Shown here piece after piece: positions 12,001-18,000 of a stretch of 64,000 bases of DNA. Positions within the stretch are counted from its first letter, which is position 1, and every line of letters starts with the position of its first letter. This stretch comes from Leguminivora glycinivorella. Its lineage: Eukaryota; Arthropoda; Insecta; Lepidoptera; Tortricidae. The position numbers were made by a program, and so were the translations under genes. The notes under the pieces were generated by a model. It was not told the origin of the DNA. It ran no database searches and was given only the letters and a program-made list of their open reading frames with translations. The stretch covers positions 18,519,848 to 18,583,847 of the forward strand of contig NC_062979.1 of assembly GCF_023078275.1 (NCBI RefSeq). Reading direction: 5' to 3'.

Positions 12001-15000
12001 TTTGTAGCATTTTCTCTGAATTTCGAGCTATTAAACGTATTTCATGAATTATCTGGTATATTTTACTTGTCTTCTACTTCTAAAACTTAATTCCAACCCC
12101 CAGGAAGAAGAGCGCCGCCGCCGCGAAGAGCAACAACAGAAAAGCACCGTCGAACAACTGCAGAAGCGTCAAGAGTTCAAAGAAAAGACCAAAAACGCTG
12201 TACTCTTCGCCGACATGCCTCTTGAGGAGAAGAAGAAAGGGGGTAGAGGGAGACGGAAGGACGAATATGTGTCCGACTCGGGCAGTGGCAGCGATCGGCC
12301 CAATGAAGAAAAGTTAGTATTATATTACTTTCATTTTAGTTTAACAATAGGCTAGTTTCCTATACTTAAAATATTTTATGCAGTGCACGAAATAAAGCAC
12401 CACATAATTAGAAGAAAAACATGGACAGTAGTTATGTTTAAACATAATTTATATTTAATAAATCAAAGAGAAAGATATAAAGTAAATGAATTGATCGTGA
12501 CGTCACTCCTCAGTATTTCATAGTAATTCCATATTGGCAAATCGTTTTGACAGTTCTTAAAAAGAAGCTGATTTGACTAGTAGGAAACTAGCCTATTACT
12601 TCAGAAAAACTGACAGACGTGACTATAAAATGCACAATCCATACTAATATTATAAATGGGAATGTGTGTGTGTCTGTTTGTTTGTCCGTCTTTCACGGCA
12701 AAACGGAGCGACAAATTGACGTGATTTTTTGACGTGACGTGATAGTTGAAGGGATGGAGAGTGACATAGGCTACTTTTTTCTCTTTCTAACGCGAGCGAA
12801 GCCGCGAGTAAAAGCTAGTATGGAATATAAAGACTTCAAAGAGTTCAAGATGACAAGAGCACTCTTCGTCGATATGTCCACTTAAACTGACAGCTGGCTA
12901 AGTTACTGTTGCTAGGTAGGAACTGTCATAAAACTGACATGTATGATACCACCGTGACTCTAAATAGATTTAGAAACCGTACAATGTGACTAAGTCACCG
13001 TACAATGTCGTACTTACCGTACAAAAATTACTAATATTAATTAGCTCATATCACCTTGACACTGGCGAAATAGTCCCAATGGACTGAAGCCATTTAATTT
13101 TAAAAACTGAACTGAGATTTAGAAAATTCACAAGAGTTTAAAAAGACCAAAAACGCGCTACTCTTGGCCGACATGCCTCTTGAGGAGAAGAAGAAAGGCG
13201 GCCGGGGGAGACGGAAGGACGAATATGCTGTGGCAGCGACCGGCCCAATGAAGAAAAGTTAATAAATAAATAAAATTAAAAGCCAAATCTTAAGACGATA
13301 CAATTGACATGTCAATTCTCCATACAAACGCCTCTCGACTATTTCCTCCCTGGTTTTTGAAGATAGAGCAATGATTTTTTCGACACAGATTATTATTATT
13401 TTTATCTGTGTCGGACCGTTTTGATTTTTTTGCTATTTTTATTTTAAAAGACGCTAGAGCCAATCAAAAATTTCTAAAAACGGCCTTTTTCAATATGGCT
13501 CAAAAAAAGGTGTGATACTCAAGATCGGTAACAATTAGCCAAAAAATTTAAACGGTCCGACACAGATTATTTCATGTTATTCAGATTCTCAAATTTCTTT
13601 CCGTTTAAATAAGTTTTGAAGCAGGAAACAGTCGAGAGCGGAACCTCCATTTTGAAGATTTTTTCGCAATATCTTTTAACTGAGTTGTTCTTAATAGACA
13701 TTTTTTTTCGATAAATCTAGTTAATAACACTAGTATATTTAACTGAAATTCCTAAATCGATAGGGGGACTCCTTTCCATTTTAGCTTTTTCGCTCCCGTA
13801 GCGTCTTAAGTCAAACTTAATACTTACAAAAGGCTAGGAGCGCCCTAGGAAAGGAAGAAATCAAAGGAGGTCAACATAAATATAACTATGATGTAAACTA
13901 TGTTCCTACAGTTTTGATCGCATTGTCTAGAAAATTAACTCATCAATGGATATCATCGGTTCAATGTATACCTACTTTTAAAATTGATGTCCTTTTGCCG
14001 ATAGCCGCCTTGTTGATCCATTCCATACTAATATTATAAACGGGAAAGCGTGTGTGTCTTGTTTGTTTGTCCGTCTTTCACGGCAAAACTGACTGACGAA
14101 TAGACGTGATTTTTCAAGTGGATATAGTTGAAGGGATGGAGAGTGACATAGGCTACTTTTTGTCTCTTTCTAACGCGAGCGAAGCCGGGGGCAAAAGCTA
14201 GTATCTTATAAATTTGTTTTTTATCATGTAGAAACGTTTAACCTAAGGCGTTTGAGAATTGAGGGAAGGCATGGATAAATGTGTCGCTTAACTTCAAACC
14301 TGGGTAAATCCATACTGTTTTAAAGTTGAATATATAAAAAATATAATATGCTCCGAAAGATAATCAACCTTATAGCAGAAAGGATTTACCCGGTTTTGAA
14401 GTTAAGCGACAAAAATTCGCATACATCCAGCAGGCATCCGTGGCGCAGTCGGAAGCGCGATGGCCCCGGCAAGGCCGGAGGTGTGAATTTTTCCTTTAAT
14501 TTAAAAATATGTAGTATCTTATAACTTCTTTTTTGTTTCAGACGCGAGAAAAAGAAGAAGAAGGAGAAAGGCGAGGGCCGCAAGGGCAAGAAGCGCCGCG
14601 ACCGCGCCTCCGGCTCCGACAGCGACCGCCCGCCCACCAAGCGCGGCCGTAGCAAGGCGAGTAGCTCATCTCCATCATTTCCGCTCCTGTTTTTAACAAC
14701 CTTCCTAGACTTGACGACGTCAGGCCTAGCGCGCAGTGACCCTGCCATAGAGGAATAAATATAATAAATAAATATTACAGGACATTCTTACACAGATTGA
14801 CTGAGGCCCACGGTAAGCTCGAGAAGGCTCGTGTTGTGGGTACTCAGACGATGTATATAATATATAAATACTCATATACATAGAAAACATCCATGACTCG
14901 GGAACAAATATCTGTGCACATCACACAAATAAATGCCCTTACCGGGATTCGAACCCGGGACCGCGGCGCTGCAGGCAGGGTCACTACCGACTGCGCCAGA

Positions 15001-18000
15001 CCGGTCGTCAAACAAGAAATAAATATAGGTCGGAATAAGTAAGAGAAGAGTAGTATTCTGTTTTCAATTCCTTCTGCTTGTAATATAAGTTGTAAACTGT
15101 TCAAATATAGAATTTTCGGCAGACGAGACACAGTTGCCACCTAGTACCGAGTAATGGTACTGATAATTCACGCTATTTGACGCGTGATTGTCGCTAGATG
15201 TCACTTAACTATGCCTATACAAATAACTCGCATTTACTGATGTATGGAGTTACAACTCTTCCCTCATTTATTCCTCTATGGACCCTGCCTACTACGCCGC
15301 GGTCCCAGGTTCGAATCCCGGTAGGGGCATTTATTTGTGTTCTGAACGCAGATATTTGTTCCTGAGTCATGGATGTTTTCTATGTATAAAAGTATTTATA
15401 TATTATATATTGTATCGTTTTGTGTTGCAGGTACTCAGAAAACGATACAATATATAATATATAAATACTTTTATACATAGAAAACATCCCTGACTCAGGC
15501 TTGTGTTGCAGGTAGAAGCCTTCTTGAGCTTACCGTGGGACTCAGTCAATCCTGTGTAGGAATGTCCTATAATATTTATTTGTGCAGCACAGGGACATGG
15601 TTTAAGCGCCATCCTGCTCTTGATTGTTCTTACTCTTGTCTTAACATATTCACTATCAGACAAAAATGGCGCACTACGTCAGAAACCAGACGTTATTTAT
15701 AACAATTATAACCCCCTTTTTTTTTTTGTATGGGCGACAACCTACCCAGCGGGCTGTCCGGCATCTGAGCGAGGTTATTTTGAGCGAATACATAGATATT
15801 TTGAGCGTATGTTAGGGAAAATTCTAAGATACGCATTTTTTTTACAATTTAAATGTAACCTAATTTTAAATCCCTACATATTTGTGTTTCGTATAGAAAG
15901 AAAAAAGGGGTAAAAAAGAAAAGGCATCCAAAGCGGCCGACGAGAAGCTCAGCGCCAAACAGCGGCTCAAGATCGTCTCCAAGGAAACCATCTCCACGTC
16001 CGAATCCGACTCGGACGCGGGCGGCCGCAGGTCCCGCAGTCGCAGTCGCAGCCGCAGTCGCAGCGGCAGTCGCAGCCGCAGCGGCAGTCGCAGTCGCAGC
16101 CCGCCTGCTAAGGGAGGCAGGAAGAGGATTATGTCCAACAGCGACAGTGACAGGTAAGCTCAAGAACATGTAATAGACTAAAAGTTACTCACAGGCTTGT
16201 CACCAGTGGCGGTACAGCCATATAAGCCCAAAAGCCGGGCTTGCCCTAACATTTTTAAAATCGCGCGCTAATATTAGATATTATTAAGTTCTCCATAAGT
16301 GAAGCTCACGGCCGACCGACCATACGGTACAGACCACAGCATGTTGCCATGTTTTGCCGTGGCGCTAGTGCAGCGCGGAAGAGCACGTTCACTACGTTCA
16401 GCTATATCTTGCTCGCTCGCACTCGTTGGCTTGCAATGGGGCTTGCTCTTGCATCCTTTTTTTCCTAGCTTTTAGCCTACATTCTGCCTAGCAACTTATA
16501 TAACTATTTGTAGGTATATATAGAACATTTGTTCCACGATTTAAGCCGGGCTTTTGGTATGAAGTGAGGAACAAGATTGAGCGCGCGTTTGATTGACAAC
16601 TTCAAGTGTATTATTATTTAGTCGAAAGTTTTATTTGCGTTAAGTGAATGTGCTCTTCTTCGTTTTCTTGTTATTAAGTGTTTAATTCGTTTAAAAATCC
16701 AATTGACAATGGATGAATTTGTTCCTTGTGACGGTGACAAATGCGTGGTACACATATTACTCGACGAAGGCAAGGTAAAGTAGTTAAATTTTGCCCAAAA
16801 ACGAGACATTATTTCCGCGCGAAAACCAACGCCCGGCTTGTGTATTTCTCAGAAAAGTGCGGCGCGTAATAGAACATTTTGTAGGGCTGTGAGTTCGAAA
16901 ATTGAAGATTAAGTAGTTAGATATTGCCAAAACGTACCTTTCGGCTTGCCTCACTTTGAAACCCTAAGCACGCCACTGCTTGTCACCCAAGTTATTCGAA
17001 AATGACGTGTGAGAGAGAGAGTATATTTCCATGTTTGTGGCAAACTTTATACAGTTACATTCGCAGCGGCAATGCAGTAGGTAGACACTATCAACTCTCA
17101 TAGAAAAACGTTTTCAACTTGATATATGTACTCAATGTGGCCGTAATACGCAATACGCAAGTCAGTTGCTACTCCCGATACTAAATGTTTTTCAAATGAT
17201 TATGTAATTTTATTTATCTTGTTCTGTTAATTTTCCTACAGATCAAGATCCAAAAGCCGTTCCAAGTCCCGTAGCCGATCTCGCTCCGGTTCAGCCAAGA
17301 GCCGGTCACGTTCAAAGAGCCGCTCGCGCTCCAAGTCTGGCTCGCGATCGAAGAGCCGGTCACGTTCCAAGAGCCGGTCCCGGTCGAAGAGCGGCTCTAG
17401 GTCGAAGAGCCGGTCAAGGTCTAAGAGCCGGTCGAGGTCGAAGAGCCGGTCAAGGTCTAAGAGCCGGTCGAGGTCGAAGAGCCGGTCAAGGTCTAAGAGC
17501 CGATCGAGGTCAAAGAACCGGTCAAGGTCTAAGAGTGGGTCAAGGTAATAATTAAGGATTTTGTATTTATTTATATCACGAAAACAAAATTGATCAACAT
17601 GAAATTCTTAGGATATCTGGCCTTGCATGCCTATCGAGTCCTTATGCTTCATAAACAGTATTTGGACCTTGTTATCAGAATTTCTTCATGTGTTTAGCTG
17701 AAAAGGACCTTACTATACTTAAAGCATGGGTTCTTAGTGCGTCACATTATCCGATCCGATATCGGATGTCGGTCCGATATCCCATACATTACAGGCGCCA
17801 TCTTAGATTTTTTCCATTGAAATCCTTCCGACATATCGGATCAGATAATGTGAAAACGGACTGATGCTATCGGACATATCTATACTGGTACCGGAAAGAC
17901 ACGTATTGTTTTAGAACGAATAACTTCCAAAAATTACATATTTTGAAGAGATAACTTTAGCAACATTCATGCTGCAGAGCTATATTGCTTGGCAAGCTCC

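Larger units (their letters stand above)
14657..15896 (+). other. CTR9: GC-AG intron of CTR9
   Basis: The exon before it ends AGCAAG and the intron begins GCGAGT, a donor matching consensus at every base except C at +2. The acceptor is TTTCGTATAG at 15896. Exon 10 (114 nt after the split codon) ends on a codon boundary and exon 11 opens in phase 0 with KEKRGKKEK, so splicing here keeps the frame. Reading through instead reaches TAA at 14756-14758 inside transposon sequence. GC-AG introns are a known minor class with otherwise strong donors, as seen here. Confidence 0.8.

Noticed and set aside
14657..14758. Read-through of exon 10 as the true CTR9 end
   Set aside because: The extension runs into SINE and hAT-like sequence, while the GC-AG splice keeps phase and joins good downstream coding exons.
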